DNA from: Sulfitobacter aestuariivivens
Lineage (GTDB): Bacteria > Pseudomonadota > Alphaproteobacteria > Rhodobacterales > Rhodobacteraceae
Length of the DNA stretch: 64,000 nt
Assembly (NCBI RefSeq): GCF_014763045.1
Contig: NZ_JACTAG010000002.1
Location: forward strand, 1,426,001-1,490,000
Direction of reading: 5' to 3'
The translations under genes and the position numbers were made by a program. Each line of letters opens with the position of its first letter. Position 1 is the first letter of the stretch. Shown one piece after another: positions 27,477 through 37,029 of this stretch. The notes below the pieces were generated by a model, which worked only from the letters and a program-made list of their open reading frames with translations, was not told the DNA's origin and made no database searches.

Positions 27477-28718
27477 ATGTCAGCCCGACAGTCCATCTTT
27501 ACCCCGGTCCTGATCGTCGGCTGCGTGATCATCGCGGTCAGCTTTGCGGTGCGCGCCTCTTTTGGTGTGTTCCAGATCCCCATCGCAGAAGATCTCGGCT
27601 GGCTGCGGGCCGAATTCTCGCTTGCCATCGCGATCCAGAATCTCGCCTGGGGGATCGGGCAACCGATCTTTGGCGCGATCGCCGAAAAGATCGGTGACCG
27701 AAAAGCGATTGTCATTGGCGCGCTGACCTATGCGCTGGGTATGGTGCTGACAGCAGCCTCCACCACCCCGTTTGAACATCAGGCCTATGCCTGGCTTGTG
27801 GGCTTTGGCGTTGCCGGCACCGGGTTCGGCGTGATCCTTGCGGTTGTCGGGCGTGCATCGACCGACCAAAACAGATCCATGTCCCTGGCCATCGCCACGG
27901 CGGCAGGCAGCGCGGGGCAGGTGTTTGGCGCACCCCTGGCCGAATGGATGCTGGGCCTGATGTCCTGGCAAATGGTTTTCATGACCTTCGCTGCGGCCAT
28001 CCTCGCGATGATTCTGACCTTGCCCTTGATGCGCGCGCCAAGAATGGCCAGCAAGACCGAGCTGGAGGAAAGCCTAAGCCAAATTCTCGTCAAGGCGGCG
28101 CGCGATCCGTCCTTTGCACTGATCTTTCTGGGGTTCTTTTCTTGCGGCTATCAACTTGGCTTTATCACCGCGCATTTCCCTGCCTTCGTGACCGAACTGT
28201 GCGGCCCGATCATGCCGGGGGGTGCGCTTTACAGTATTGGCATCACCACGACCTCCGCACTGGGGGCGGTGGCGATTTCGCTGATTGGTCTGGCAAATAT
28301 CGCAGGGACGCTTTTGGCCGGCTGGGCGGGCAGTCGGTTTTCCAAGAAATATCTGCTGGCCGGGATCTATGCGGGCCGTACGGTTGCGGCGTCGCTCTTT
28401 ATCCTCTTCCCGATCACGCCTGCAACCGTGATCCTCTTTTCTCTCGCCATGGGGGCGCTATGGCTTGCGACGGTGCCGCTGACCTCTGGTCTGGTCGCGC
28501 ATATCTACGGGCTGCGCTACATGGGCACGCTTTACGGGATCGTCTTCTTTTCCCATCAATTGGGCAGCTTTGTGGGCATCTGGCTGGGGGGGCGGATGTA
28601 TGACATCTACGGCTCTTATGCGACGGTCTGGTGGATTGGCGTCGCGGTTGGCGCGTTCAGCGCACTTGTGCATCTGCCCATCCGGGAAAAGCGGCTGGAC
28701 GGCCTCGTGACGGCCTAA
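27477..28718 (+). CDS. MFS transporter
   Basis: A 413-residue major facilitator with about 12 membrane segments. The loop-2 motif is GQPIFGAIAEKIGDRKAI. The sequence resembles the oxalate/formate and monocarboxylate antiporter-like group, including the aromatic first helix VRASFGVFQIPIAEDLGW. Substrate cannot be assigned. It is convergent with the alpha/beta-hydrolase gene, whose stop is 2 bp away. Confidence 0.87.
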   Translation: MSARQSIFTPVLIVGCVIIAVSFAVRASFGVFQIPIAEDLGWLRAEFSLAIAIQNLAWGIGQPIFGAIAEKIGDRKAIVIGALTYALGMVLTAASTTPFEHQAYAWLVGFGVAGTGFGVILAVVGRASTDQNRSMSLAIATAAGSAGQVFGAPLAEWMLGLMSWQMVFMTFAAAILAMILTLPLMRAPRMASKTELEESLSQILVKAARDPSFALIFLGFFSCGYQLGFITAHFPAFVTELCGPIMPGGALYSIGITTTSALGAVAISLIGLANIAGTLLAGWAGSRFSKKYLLAGIYAGRTVAASLFILFPITPATVILFSLAMGALWLATVPLTSGLVAHIYGLRYMGTLYGIVFFSHQLGSFVGIWLGGRMYDIYGSYATVWWIGVAVGAFSALVHLPIREKRLDGLVTA

Positions 28719-28720
28719 AC

Positions 28721-29668
28721 CTACGCCGTGTCCGGCTGCTGGGCCAGCCAGCCTTCCAAAACGCGCAAAACCTCATCGGTGTGGGTGTAGGGCAGGCCAT
28801 GCCCCGCACCGTCAATGACCTCTTGCGTGGCGTCGCGGTTCCACTCCGTCAGCAGGCCAATGGCCGAAAGCGGTATCGTCGTGTCCTCACCGCCCCAAAT
28901 CGCCAGCACCGGCACCTTCGCGTCGCGGATGGTGTGATGCGTGTCTTTCATCGGGCGCGCCAGTATCCCGCGAAGACTGGACAGAACCGCAGGCAGATAC
29001 CCTTTGAAGTCCAACTCTGCCTCTTGCATCTCACCGATATTCAACACGCTACCTGGGGTTGCGCGTTCGGCGCGGATAACGTGGCGGGCCACCCTTGGAT
29101 AATACGCCAGCGTCAGCCAATCGCCAATCGCCGGCACGTCCCGCATAAACCGAACCTCGGGGCCCATGGCATGAACCATCCCGGCAGACGCCAGCAGGAT
29201 CAGATGGCGCATCCGATCCGGAAAGGTTGCGGCATAGCTGGCCGCGATGGCCCCGCCCATGGAAAAGCCTATGAGGGTGACCCGCCCGCGAATGTTCTCA
29301 TGTGTCATCAGATCCGCCAGTTGGCGCACGAAAAAGGCGGCATCCTGATCCCCGCCCACGCGGGCAGAGTAGCCGCGCCCGTAAAGATCGTAGGTCAGCA
29401 CGCGAAACCCCATCGCCGTCAATCCCCTGACCATCCCACCCCAGACAAAGCTTGGCGTGGTCAATCCGTGAACGCAGATGATCGTGGGGCCACTCGCTGG
29501 GCCATGCCAGCAATAATGGGTCGTGCCCTGCGGCAGATCCGCGAACTGGCCAGGACCTTTGCCACGGGTCACATCATCCATCGGGCGCCGGTTCAGCTCG
29601 ATGATGATCGGGACGGCAATCACCACCCCCACGATCAGCACCAGCCACATCATGCAGTGGCGGTCCAA
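28721..29668 (-). CDS. Alpha/beta hydrolase
   Basis: A 315-residue alpha/beta-fold hydrolase with an N-terminal membrane helix (MMWLVLIVGVVIAVPIII), so it is probably anchored in the inner membrane. The nucleophile elbow is GFSMGGAIA (Ser near 152). The acid and His come later, in WGGEDTTIPLS and DGAGHGLPY. An HGLTTPSF oxyanion motif lies near residue 65. The start overlaps the end of the ornithine-cyclodeaminase-like gene by 19 bp, so this is the last gene of a three-gene minus-strand operon. The substrate is unknown. Confidence 0.88.
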   Translation of the reverse strand: MDRHCMMWLVLIVGVVIAVPIIIELNRRPMDDVTRGKGPGQFADLPQGTTHYCWHGPASGPTIICVHGLTTPSFVWGGMVRGLTAMGFRVLTYDLYGRGYSARVGGDQDAAFFVRQLADLMTHENIRGRVTLIGFSMGGAIAASYAATFPDRMRHLILLASAGMVHAMGPEVRFMRDVPAIGDWLTLAYYPRVARHVIRAERATPGSVLNIGEMQEAELDFKGYLPAVLSSLRGILARPMKDTHHTIRDAKVPVLAIWGGEDTTIPLSAIGLLTEWNRDATQEVIDGAGHGLPYTHTDEVLRVLEGWLAQQPDTA

Positions 29669-30570
29669 CGGTCCAGAATGTACCGGCTGGTCATCAGATC
29701 CAGATGCGCCCCGCCGCCGTTCTTGAAAAGCGTGATCTCATCGTCGGACTGTCGCGTGAAGGCAGGCAGGTCGTAATAATCCGCCACCATGTCATCGCGG
29801 GTAATGGTGCCAGCCTGCAGCGGGATCTCGATCTCGCCGATATGGCCGATTGTGGTATCAAAGCTGTCGACAAAGATACGGGCGCGCCCAAGGGCTGTGT
29901 CATCCACCTCGCGCATGTCAGGGCGATAGGCACCAATAAGATCAATATGTTGGCCCGGCTGCAGCCAGTCCCCCCGGATCAACGGATCGGTCGACATCGT
30001 GGCCGAGGTCACGATATCAGCCCCCCTGACCGCCATTTCCAGGTCCTCCGCGATGGCCAGACCGGGCAGTTCACCGGCCATCTTTTCCGCATTTCCACGC
30101 GTCCGGTTCCAGACGGTGAAACGCGCCTTGGGAAAGGCGGCAGAATAGGCCGCATGCAAGGCGCGCCCCTGATTGCCCGCCCCCACGATCAGGATGTTTT
30201 CGCTGTCCGGGCGCGCCAGACGGCGCGCCGCCAACAAGCTATCTCCGGCGGTCTTCCACTTCGTGATCAGGTGAAAGTCGATGATCGCTTCCAGCGTGCC
30301 ATCGGCATTGGAATAAAGCGTCACGCCGCCGTTGATCATTGGCGTTCCCTTGGCGGGATTGCCGGGAAAGATGGTCGCGGATTTCACAGCAATGCCCAAA
30401 CCGTCGACCCACGCCGCACGACTTAGCAACGTGTCCGGATCGCGGTAAAGAAAAGTGTCGCCAATTTCAGCCTTGGGCAGATCGTGGCCCGCGGCGATGG
30501 CGTCGGTCAGGCCAACCCAGTCCAGCAGGGCCTCGCCTTCGGCAAACGGGATAAAGGGAATTTCAGTCAT
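29650..30570 (-). CDS. Ornithine cyclodeaminase / mu-crystallin family protein
   Basis: A 306-residue Rossmann-fold protein. Conserved features include the substrate-side GIAVKSATIFPGNPAKG with its lysine and the NAD(P) motif ILIVGAGNQGRALHAAY (about 123-139), followed by WNRTRGNAEKM. Members act as ornithine cyclodeaminase, alanine dehydrogenase or delta1-pyrroline/piperideine-2-carboxylate reductase. This one looks closest to the reductase-like group, but I cannot decide. It is coupled to the HAD gene (ATGA overlap) and to the alpha/beta hydrolase. Confidence 0.87.
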   Translation of the reverse strand: MTEIPFIPFAEGEALLDWVGLTDAIAAGHDLPKAEIGDTFLYRDPDTLLSRAAWVDGLGIAVKSATIFPGNPAKGTPMINGGVTLYSNADGTLEAIIDFHLITKWKTAGDSLLAARRLARPDSENILIVGAGNQGRALHAAYSAAFPKARFTVWNRTRGNAEKMAGELPGLAIAEDLEMAVRGADIVTSATMSTDPLIRGDWLQPGQHIDLIGAYRPDMREVDDTALGRARIFVDSFDTTIGHIGEIEIPLQAGTITRDDMVADYYDLPAFTRQSDDEITLFKNGGGAHLDLMTSRYILDRWTATA

Positions 30571-31187
30571 GTTGCATCCTGCTCAGAGAGAAGCCCCAAG
30601 GCAACCAGTCTTGCAGCCCACCCTGCGGGACCTTCAAAAAGATGTGTCTGCCAACCGCGTGCCTTGGCTGCCGCAATGTTGTCGGCGCGGTCATCGGTGA
30701 AAAGAAGCGCCCCGGGCGGCAGGGACGTGCTGTCTTCGACAGTCCGGTAGATCGCGGGATCAGGTTTGATCATCCGCAAATGCCCCGAAATGAAATCGCG
30801 GTCAAACTGGCGCAGGAAGGGATAGCGTTCTGCCGCGATGTCATAGGTCTCGACCCCGAAATTGGTCAGCGAGAAAACCGGCACGCCATTGCCCTGCAGC
30901 GCTGCCATCAGGCGCACCGAATGCGGTATCTCCGGACTGGCCAGATCGATCCAGCGCGCGTGCCACATTTCAATCTCTGCACGCCAGTCGGGATAGGCGT
31001 TGGCGGTTTCGGCAAGAACGGTGTGAAAGTTTTCACCCTTGTCGACGCGGTCATTCATGCTGTGCAGATCCACCGCAGCAAAAAGCGCCTTGCGACGTTC
31101 CGCGCCGATCTGGGCATCAAAGAAGCGTTCCGGATGCCACTCGATCAGGACATTGCCGATATCAAAGATGACGGCCTGAGGTTTCAT
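30567..31187 (-). CDS. HAD-superfamily hydrolase, subfamily IA
   Basis: A 206-residue HAD phosphatase-like enzyme. Motif I is AVIFDIGNVLIEWHP (its second Asp position is Asn rather than Asp), motif II is FSLTNFG, and motifs III/IV are KPDPAIY and LLFTDDRADN. The DIGNV variant resembles the YihX / haloacid-dehalogenase-like group, so phosphatase activity is likely but unproven. I chose the start at 31187 because GAAAGGA lies upstream; the longer frame runs back through tandem hairpins. It is first in the operon with 29650 and 28721. Confidence 0.88.
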   Translation of the reverse strand: MKPQAVIFDIGNVLIEWHPERFFDAQIGAERRKALFAAVDLHSMNDRVDKGENFHTVLAETANAYPDWRAEIEMWHARWIDLASPEIPHSVRLMAALQGNGVPVFSLTNFGVETYDIAAERYPFLRQFDRDFISGHLRMIKPDPAIYRTVEDSTSLPPGALLFTDDRADNIAAAKARGWQTHLFEGPAGWAARLVALGLLSEQDAT

Positions 31188-31208
31188 TGTCGCGTCCTTT
31201 CTGACAAA

Positions 31209-31256
31209 GCCCGAAATCTTTGAAAGATTTCGGGCCGTTTTCTTTGAAAGAAAACG
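31209..31256. terminator. Two tandem perfect hairpins sharing a CTTTGAAAG core
   Basis: Hairpin A pairs 31209-31221 with 31223-31235 (13 bp). Hairpin B pairs 31236-31245 with 31247-31256 (10 bp). Each has a single unpaired central G and both centre on CTTTGAAAG. They lie directly after the yaiI stop on the minus strand, with a short T-run after hairpin A in that direction, so termination is likely. Confidence 0.75.
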
Positions 31257-31257
31257 A

Positions 31258-31710
31258 TCACAGCCGAGACGCCGCGCGCAAGGCCCGCTCCAGCGCATCC
31301 AGAAAACGCGATCGGTCCGCCTTGGTGAACCCCTTGCCCCCACCCTGCCGGAAGGGATCCGCGCTGCGCAGATCCGCCATCAGATCACGCGTTGCCAGCA
31401 CGTTGCCGATATTGGCCTGCGTCAGCGCCTCGCCATTGTGCTTGAGAACCTGCGCGCCCGCTTCGACGCATTTGGCGGCCAGCGGGATATCCCCCGTCAC
31501 CACCACATCGCCCTTGCCCGCGCGGTCGGCGATCCACATATCCGCCACATCCGGCCCCTCCGGCACAATCACCGTCTCCACCAAAGGGTTCTGCGACGGA
31601 CGCAAACCGCCGTTCGACACGACGTACATCTTCACGCGGTGCCGGGTCGCCACCCGCTCTGCCTCGGCCTTCACGGGACAGGCATCCGCATCGATGTAAA
31701 GCGCTGTCAT
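31258..31710 (-). CDS. yaiI: YaiI/YqxD (DUF188) family protein
   Basis: A 150-residue protein of the UPF0178 family, a PIN-like fold. The acidic N-terminus [18 protein letters not shown] and the [15 protein letters not shown] segment are diagnostic, as is a C-terminal [21 protein letters not shown]. Biochemical function in this family is not established; nuclease activity has been proposed from the fold. It overlaps sthA by an ATGA junction and is followed by tandem hairpins. Confidence 0.92.
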   Translation of the reverse strand: MTALYIDADACPVKAEAERVATRHRVKMYVVSNGGLRPSQNPLVETVIVPEGPDVADMWIADRAGKGDVVVTGDIPLAAKCVEAGAQVLKHNGEALTQANIGNVLATRDLMADLRSADPFRQGGGKGFTKADRSRFLDALERALRAASRL

Positions 31711-33137
31711 GTCTTTTTTTCCCGGGGGCTGGCCACCTTGAACTCTTCGGGGATCGGCATGCGGTTGAACGCATCCAGTCCGGCGATCTTGTACGCCTCG
31801 GCCAGCGTGGGGTAGTTGAAGGTGTTCTGGACAAAGTAATCCACCGTGCCCTTGAGATTGAGCACCGCCTGCGCAATGTGAATAAGCTCGGTCGCACCCT
31901 CACCGACAATCTGCACGCCCAGCACACGGCGGGTCTTGAGGCTGACCAGCATCTTCAAAAGCCCGTGCTCCAGCCCCATGATATGCCCGCGCGAGGTTTC
32001 GCGAAACCGCGCGATGCCGACCTCGTAGGGGATGCCACGCTCCTGCATTTCCTCTTCGGACATGCCGCAGGTTGAAATTTCGGGTACTGAATAGATGCCA
32101 TAGGGAAACCACGGGCTTTCGGGCAACGTGTGCACCTCCAGCGCGTGGCACGCGGCGATGCGGCCCTGTTGCAGCGACGTGGACGCAAGGGACGGATGCC
32201 CGATCACATCGCCCGCGGCATAGATATGTTTTTGCGTGGTCTGATATGTCTTGCGATCCACCTCAAGCCGCCCGCGGTGGTCCACCTCAAGCCCGGCGGC
32301 CTGCACATTCAGCTTGTCCGTGGCCCCCATACGGCCCGCGGCGAACAGCAGCATCTCGGCCCGGATATGGCGGCCATTCTCCAGACTGACCTCAACGTGT
32401 TCCCCCTGATCCTCGATCTTGTCGATCTTCGACCCAAGGCGCAGGTCCAGCCCGTTTTCCTGTGTCTGATGGGTGAATTCGCGAATGCTGGCCCTGTCGA
32501 TGAAATCAAGGAAGGTTTCGCGCGGCTCAATCAGGGTCACGCGCACGTCGAGCGCCGAAAACATGGAAGCATATTCAACCCCGATCACGCCCGCGCCGAC
32601 CACGGCCAGCGACCGCGGGATCGACCCCATATCGAGAAATTCGTCGCTGTCCAGAACCGTGCTGCCGTTGAAAGGCACCCAATCGGGGCGGAACGTTCTG
32701 GTGCCGGTCGAGATGAGAAACCTATCGGCCGTCAGGGTCGTGGTTTCACCGGCTTCGGTGGCAACCTCGATGGTATGTGCGTCCACGAATGTCGCCAGTC
32801 CATTCAAGGTATCCACATGGTTGCGGTTGAACTGGTGTTCCAGCACATCGACCTCGTGGTCAACGGTCATATGCAGCCGCGCCTTGAGATCGTCGGCGGC
32901 AATCTCTTGCTTCACACGGTAGCTGCGCCCGTAAAAGCTCCGCTCGCGCCAGCCGGTCAGGTTCAGCACCGTCTCGCGCAGCGTCTTTGACGGGATCGTA
33001 CCGGTATGTGCCGACACGCCGCCGAACCGGTCCTGCCGGTCAATGACAAGAACGTGGCGCTTCAGTTTGCCCGCCTGAATGGCCGCTGCTCGCCCGGAAG
33101 GGCCGGAACCGATGATGATCAAGTCGTAGTGGGTCAT
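31707..33137 (-). CDS. sthA: Soluble pyridine nucleotide transhydrogenase
   Basis: A 476-residue flavoprotein that exchanges hydride between NADPH and NAD+. The FAD motif [18 protein letters not shown] is at residues 6-23. The second dinucleotide motif is [14 protein letters not shown] and the third is IYAAGDVIG. The redox-active CxxxxC of related disulfide reductases is replaced by [12 protein letters not shown], the signature of SthA. It is coupled on both sides (ATGA) to fghA and yaiI. The link to formaldehyde detoxification suggests redox balancing. Confidence 0.94.
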   Translation of the reverse strand: MTHYDLIIIGSGPSGRAAAIQAGKLKRHVLVIDRQDRFGGVSAHTGTIPSKTLRETVLNLTGWRERSFYGRSYRVKQEIAADDLKARLHMTVDHEVDVLEHQFNRNHVDTLNGLATFVDAHTIEVATEAGETTTLTADRFLISTGTRTFRPDWVPFNGSTVLDSDEFLDMGSIPRSLAVVGAGVIGVEYASMFSALDVRVTLIEPRETFLDFIDRASIREFTHQTQENGLDLRLGSKIDKIEDQGEHVEVSLENGRHIRAEMLLFAAGRMGATDKLNVQAAGLEVDHRGRLEVDRKTYQTTQKHIYAAGDVIGHPSLASTSLQQGRIAACHALEVHTLPESPWFPYGIYSVPEISTCGMSEEEMQERGIPYEVGIARFRETSRGHIMGLEHGLLKMLVSLKTRRVLGVQIVGEGATELIHIAQAVLNLKGTVDYFVQNTFNYPTLAEAYKIAGLDAFNRMPIPEEFKVASPREKKT

Positions 33138-33967
33138 AGCGCGTAAAGGGCATCGGCATGAAAGGCCACGTGGTCTTCCATGAAGGTCGAGACGAAGAAA
33201 TAGCTGTGATCATAGCCCGACTGCATCCGGAACGTGGCCTGTTGCCGCTTGGCCGCGATTGCCTGTGCCAGGGCCTCTGGCTTGAGCAGATCAAGAAACT
33301 GATCCGATGCGCCCTGATCAATCAGGATCGGGCCCTCAAACCCCTTGTCCTGCATCAGCAGTGTGGAATCGTGTTTGGCCCAGCCCGCGTCGTCGTCGCC
33401 CAGATAGGCGCTTAGCTGTTTGCGGCCCCAGTCGCTGGCCGTTGGGTTGGCAATGGGCGCAAAAGCGGACACCGATGCAAATCGCCCCGGCAGGTTCATC
33501 GCAAGCGTCAGCGCGCCATGCCCGCCCATGGAGTGCCCGGTGATGCCCTGACGCTCCATATCCAGCGCAAAGGTGTCCGCCAGCACTGCGGGAAGCTCTT
33601 CGGCGATGTAGTCCCACATCTGAAAATGTGGTTTCCACGGATTCTGTGTCGCGTTCACGTAAAAGCCCGCGCCCTTGCCCAGATCATAGGCCTCGTCATC
33701 GGCAACATCGTCGCCGCGCGGCGAGGTGTCGGGAAACACGACCGCGATCCCGTGCTCTGCCGCCCAGGTCTGCGCCCCCGCTTTGGTCATCGCGTTCTCA
33801 TGCGTGCAGGTCAGACCAGACAGGTACCACAGCACCGGCACCGGACCATCGCGCGCCTCGCGTGGCAGGAAAAGACCGAATGTCATCTCGCAATTGCAGG
33901 CAGACGAGGCGTGGGAATAGACCCCCTGTGTGCCGTCGAAACAGGCGTTCTCGGAGATGGTTTTCAT
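33134..33967 (-). CDS. fghA: S-formylglutathione hydrolase
   Basis: A 277-residue serine esterase of the esterase D family. It hydrolyses S-formylglutathione to formate and glutathione, the second step of glutathione-dependent formaldehyde oxidation. The catalytic Ser lies in GHSMGGHGAL (near residue 148). Asp is in LIDQGASDQFL and His in GYDHSYFF. The N-terminus CNCEMTFGLFLP fits the family. It is first in the fghA-sthA-yaiI operon. The glutathione-dependent formaldehyde dehydrogenase is not in the window. Confidence 0.94.
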   Translation of the reverse strand: MKTISENACFDGTQGVYSHASSACNCEMTFGLFLPREARDGPVPVLWYLSGLTCTHENAMTKAGAQTWAAEHGIAVVFPDTSPRGDDVADDEAYDLGKGAGFYVNATQNPWKPHFQMWDYIAEELPAVLADTFALDMERQGITGHSMGGHGALTLAMNLPGRFASVSAFAPIANPTASDWGRKQLSAYLGDDDAGWAKHDSTLLMQDKGFEGPILIDQGASDQFLDLLKPEALAQAIAAKRQQATFRMQSGYDHSYFFVSTFMEDHVAFHADALYAL

Positions 33968-34038
33968 CGGGTGTCCTTTCAGATCAGGGGGCGTTCAATT
34001 GGGATAGGGCGGAATAGGTATTTGTAAAAGGGTGAAAG

Positions 34039-34965
34039 TCAGACCGCAGAGACCCATGCCACAACGAGGCTGACTGTAACGATGCTTAGCGCGGTCGAGA
34101 CCAGAATTGCGGCAGAGACACGCTGTGGTGCGACACCGTAGTGTTGCGCAAGGATATAGACGTTGCCTGCGACGGGCAGGGCGGCGGTGGCAATCAGCAC
34201 GCCGGATTTGTAGGAATCGACATAAAAGATCATCATCGCAAACCCCACGAGAACCGGGTGCAGCACGAGTTTGCAAAAGCTGAGCCAGCCTGCGATCTGC
34301 ATCCGCTCGGCTGACTTTGTCGCCAGGGACGCACCGATCGCGAACAAGGCGCCCGGGGTGGCGGCCCCACCCAGAATGGCCAGAAATTCGTTCATCGGCA
34401 CCGGGATCGGGATCGCAAGGCCCGACCAGGTAAAGCCCAGCACCATTGCAACAATCATCGGGTTCTTGATCAGGCCCAAGCCGACCGTGCGGAAGGCCCT
34501 GAGGGTGACAGCCCCCTCGCGCGAGCCGGTGATCAGGATGGTGATCAGGCTGGAAAAGACGATCAGATCCACCGCCAGTGCCAGCATCATGGGGCCAATG
34601 GCATCCGCCCCCAAGAGCAGCGTCAGCATCGGAATGCCCAGAAAACCGGTGTTGCCGATCGCGGCACATTGCGCCTCGACCGCCGTAGTCGATACATCAA
34701 GACGGCGCAAATACCCGACAAGCGTGGCGATGCCATAGGTGAACGCCGTGCCCCACAGGTAGGCCATGACCATGCGGGTGTCCCAGACCTCGGCCAGTGA
34801 GAGGTTGGCAGAGAACCGGAACAGCATGGCCGAGAGGGCAAAGTAAAAGACGAACTTGGTAAGATAGGCGGTCGCTTCTTCGCTGAAGAACCTGGTGCGT
34901 CCTGCCCAGTAGCCGACGCCGATAAGGGCAAAGAATGGCAGTGTTTTCAGGAAGATCGCGATCAT
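34039..34965 (-). CDS. AEC family transporter
   Basis: A 308-residue membrane protein of the auxin efflux carrier family, with about ten hydrophobic segments. Typical features are AIGNTGFLGIPML after helix 4, KNPMIVAMVLGF and the final VNVY-type segment PVAGNVYILAQHYGV. Bacterial members export or import small organic acids such as malate or malonate. The substrate is not readable. A single gene between fghA and the DDAH-like gene. Confidence 0.88.
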   Translation of the reverse strand: MIAIFLKTLPFFALIGVGYWAGRTRFFSEEATAYLTKFVFYFALSAMLFRFSANLSLAEVWDTRMVMAYLWGTAFTYGIATLVGYLRRLDVSTTAVEAQCAAIGNTGFLGIPMLTLLLGADAIGPMMLALAVDLIVFSSLITILITGSREGAVTLRAFRTVGLGLIKNPMIVAMVLGFTWSGLAIPIPVPMNEFLAILGGAATPGALFAIGASLATKSAERMQIAGWLSFCKLVLHPVLVGFAMMIFYVDSYKSGVLIATAALPVAGNVYILAQHYGVAPQRVSAAILVSTALSIVTVSLVVAWVSAV

Positions 34966-35038
34966 GAAACAGGTTTAGGACAACTCTCCGGTGATGGCGA
35001 GAGCAGAAAGAGAGCCACTTTGCATGATCGTGCGTCTA

Positions 35039-35830
35039 TCAGGGTGCTGGCCGAAACCGCAGCGACAGGCAGGACATGCCGCCATCCAGTTTTGCAGCTT
35101 CGGAATTGCCGATCTGGCGGATGTCATACCCCGCCTTGCCCAGTGTCTCGGCTGTCCTTGGAAACCCTTTGGGCAGCAGCACATGCTGATTGAACCGGAT
35201 CGCATTTGCGGCGGCCTCTTCCCCGTCTGCGGTGTGGATCTGTCTGTAGCCGTCAAAGCAGCCCGACGCGGCAAGCCTGCGGGTGCACAGGATAGTGTCA
35301 GCGTCCAGCAGGCTGCAATCGGTCTTGAAATGCAGCACATCGGGCGGGGTTTGTACCTCGCGCACCCGGTAATCCCAATCCGCGACCAGCGCGCGCAACG
35401 CGTCGACGCCGGCGGCATCGGTACGCGCAGAAGTGCCGACCAGGATTTCGGATTCAGTGACCAGAATGTCGCCCCCTTCGATGAACCCCGGCCCGTCGAT
35501 TTCGCGCACATCGTCATAGAATGTCTCAAGCGTTGGACGCATGGCTGCCGCTTCGCCACGCCGGGATGGGGCGCCGGGGCGCATCACAATGGCCCCTTCG
35601 GTCAGACACAGGGCGGCGTCTTCGACAAAAACGGAATCGGGAAAGGCATCAAGCGCGGGCAAGACGGTCACATTTGCCCCGGTGTCGCGCAGGGCATCCA
35701 CATAGGCCGCATGATGCGCACGAAAGAGATCAAGATCAGGCGCGCCGGTGTCGACCGCGCGCAGACCGTCAACAATGCTAGGCGACGGCGCGCGACAGAT
35801 GGCATGGGTGAAAGAAAAGGATCGGCTCAT
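35039..35830 (-). CDS. Dimethylarginine dimethylaminohydrolase-type amidinohydrolase
   Basis: A 263-residue pentein-fold enzyme. The catalytic residues are Cys in GGMSCLSLRF near the C-terminus and His in VLHFKTDCS (near 167). FVEDAALCLTEGAI and GFIEGGDIL are typical substrate-binding segments. Family members convert methylated arginines to citrulline, or act on other guanidines. True DDAH and related N-omega-hydroxyarginine or amidine hydrolases cannot be separated by eye. The gene appears monocistronic. Confidence 0.88.
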   Translation of the reverse strand: MSRSFSFTHAICRAPSPSIVDGLRAVDTGAPDLDLFRAHHAAYVDALRDTGANVTVLPALDAFPDSVFVEDAALCLTEGAIVMRPGAPSRRGEAAAMRPTLETFYDDVREIDGPGFIEGGDILVTESEILVGTSARTDAAGVDALRALVADWDYRVREVQTPPDVLHFKTDCSLLDADTILCTRRLAASGCFDGYRQIHTADGEEAAANAIRFNQHVLLPKGFPRTAETLGKAGYDIRQIGNSEAAKLDGGMSCLSLRFRPAP

Positions 35831-35919
35831 CGGTGTCTCATTGCGGTTCAGATTGCCCCGTCTGATTGCCTGCGAAACCCTGCGATTGCAATCAATCGTA
35901 TGTCACGCGCGCGTCCTTC

Positions 35920-36903
35920 CTACCCGGACCCGATCAGCACACCCGCCGCAAAAACCAGCGCCCCGCCGACCACCACCTGCAAGGCGGCGCGGAAAAACGG
36001 CGTTTCCATAAACCGGTTCTGGATCCAGGCAATCGCCCAAAGTTCGATGAAGACCACAATGATCGCCGTCACCGTGGCCGTCCAGAAATCCGCGATCAGA
36101 TAGGGCAGCGCATGGCCAAGCCCCCCAACCGTCGTCATGATGCCAGATGCAAAACCGCGCTTGAGCGGTGATCCGCGCCCGGACAATTCGCCATCGTCCG
36201 ACGCGGCTTCTGTGAACCCCATCGAGATACCGGCACCCACCGAGGCAGCCAGACCCACCAGAAACGTCGTCCAGGTATCCTGCGTGGCAAACGCGGTGGC
36301 AAAAATCGGTGCGAGGGTAGACACAGAGCCATCCATCAACCCCGCAAGGCCGGGCTGCACCCAGGTCAGGATGAACTGCCGATGCGCACGGCTGTCTTCG
36401 TCAGCAGCTGTATCCGGGTCAAGGTGCTTTTGCGCTAGGTCCTCAGCGGTGGCCTGATGGCCTGCTTCAGCAGCGGCCAGATCCCCCAGCAGCTTGCGCG
36501 TGGCCGCATCGGTGGTGCGCGCGGCGGCAGCAAGATAGAACCGTTCGGCCTGCGCCTCCATCGCGGCGGCCTCTGCCCGGATCCGCTCCAGCCCAAGGTT
36601 TTCAACCAGCCAGACCGGGCGGCGGGCGTAAAAGCCCGACACATGTTCGCGCCGGATCAGCGGGATCACGTCGCCAAAGCGGGCGCGATGCAGATCAATC
36701 AGGCGCTGGCGGTGCGTGTCTTCTTCAACGGCCATCCCGTCAAACACGGCTGCACTGTCGGGAAATTCAGCGCGCAACCCTTCCGCATAACCGCGATAGA
36801 TACGCGCATCGTCTTCCTCTGACGAGATCGCAAGCGCCAGCATCTCTTGCTCAGAGAGGTCTTTGAAACGTTTGCGGTTGAGCGAAAAGCGCATAATTGG
36901 CAC
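35920..36903 (-). CDS. mbfA: Membrane-bound ferritin / VIT-type iron exporter MbfA
   Basis: A 327-residue fusion of a rubrerythrin/ferritin-like domain (about 15-160, with Glu and His iron ligands in SSEEDDARIYRGYAE and VEEDTHRQRLIDLH) and a C-terminal CCC1/VIT membrane domain (about 185-327, including GLMDGSVSTLAPIF). In Bradyrhizobium and Agrobacterium this protein exports iron and is controlled by Irr. A perfect ICE-type palindrome lies just upstream. Start choice is a GTG at 36903 or the ATG nine bases later. The operator is so close that it would cover the promoter and ribosome site. Confidence 0.93.
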   Translation of the reverse strand: MPIMRFSLNRKRFKDLSEQEMLALAISSEEDDARIYRGYAEGLRAEFPDSAAVFDGMAVEEDTHRQRLIDLHRARFGDVIPLIRREHVSGFYARRPVWLVENLGLERIRAEAAAMEAQAERFYLAAAARTTDAATRKLLGDLAAAEAGHQATAEDLAQKHLDPDTAADEDSRAHRQFILTWVQPGLAGLMDGSVSTLAPIFATAFATQDTWTTFLVGLAASVGAGISMGFTEAASDDGELSGRGSPLKRGFASGIMTTVGGLGHALPYLIADFWTATVTAIIVVFIELWAIAWIQNRFMETPFFRAALQVVVGGALVFAAGVLIGSG

Positions 36904-36911
36904 CGGGCTGT

Positions 36912-36926
36912 TTAGAACGGTTCTAA
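36912..36926. promoter_or_regulatory. Irr-type iron control element (ICE box)
   Basis: TTAGAACGGTTCTAA is a perfect palindrome around a central G, and it matches the rhizobial/rhodobacterial Irr box (TTAGAA-n3-TTCTAA). It is 8 bp from the mbfA start codon and about 100 bp from the divergent tetR gene. Control of mbfA by Irr is inferred from known cases. Confidence 0.78.
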
Positions 36927-37029
36927 TTCATGAGGCGATAAAGGCAAGGTCTGACACAGGCCAAACCCATTATTCCCTTTCAACTGAACGAAACGGTTTA
37001 TATTCTGGGTGCGAACCGGCGGAGCACCT

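Noticed and set aside
30567-31343. The longer HAD frame starting at 31343
   Set aside because: It would extend back through the tandem hairpins; the start at 31187 has a good ribosome site and the family N-terminus.
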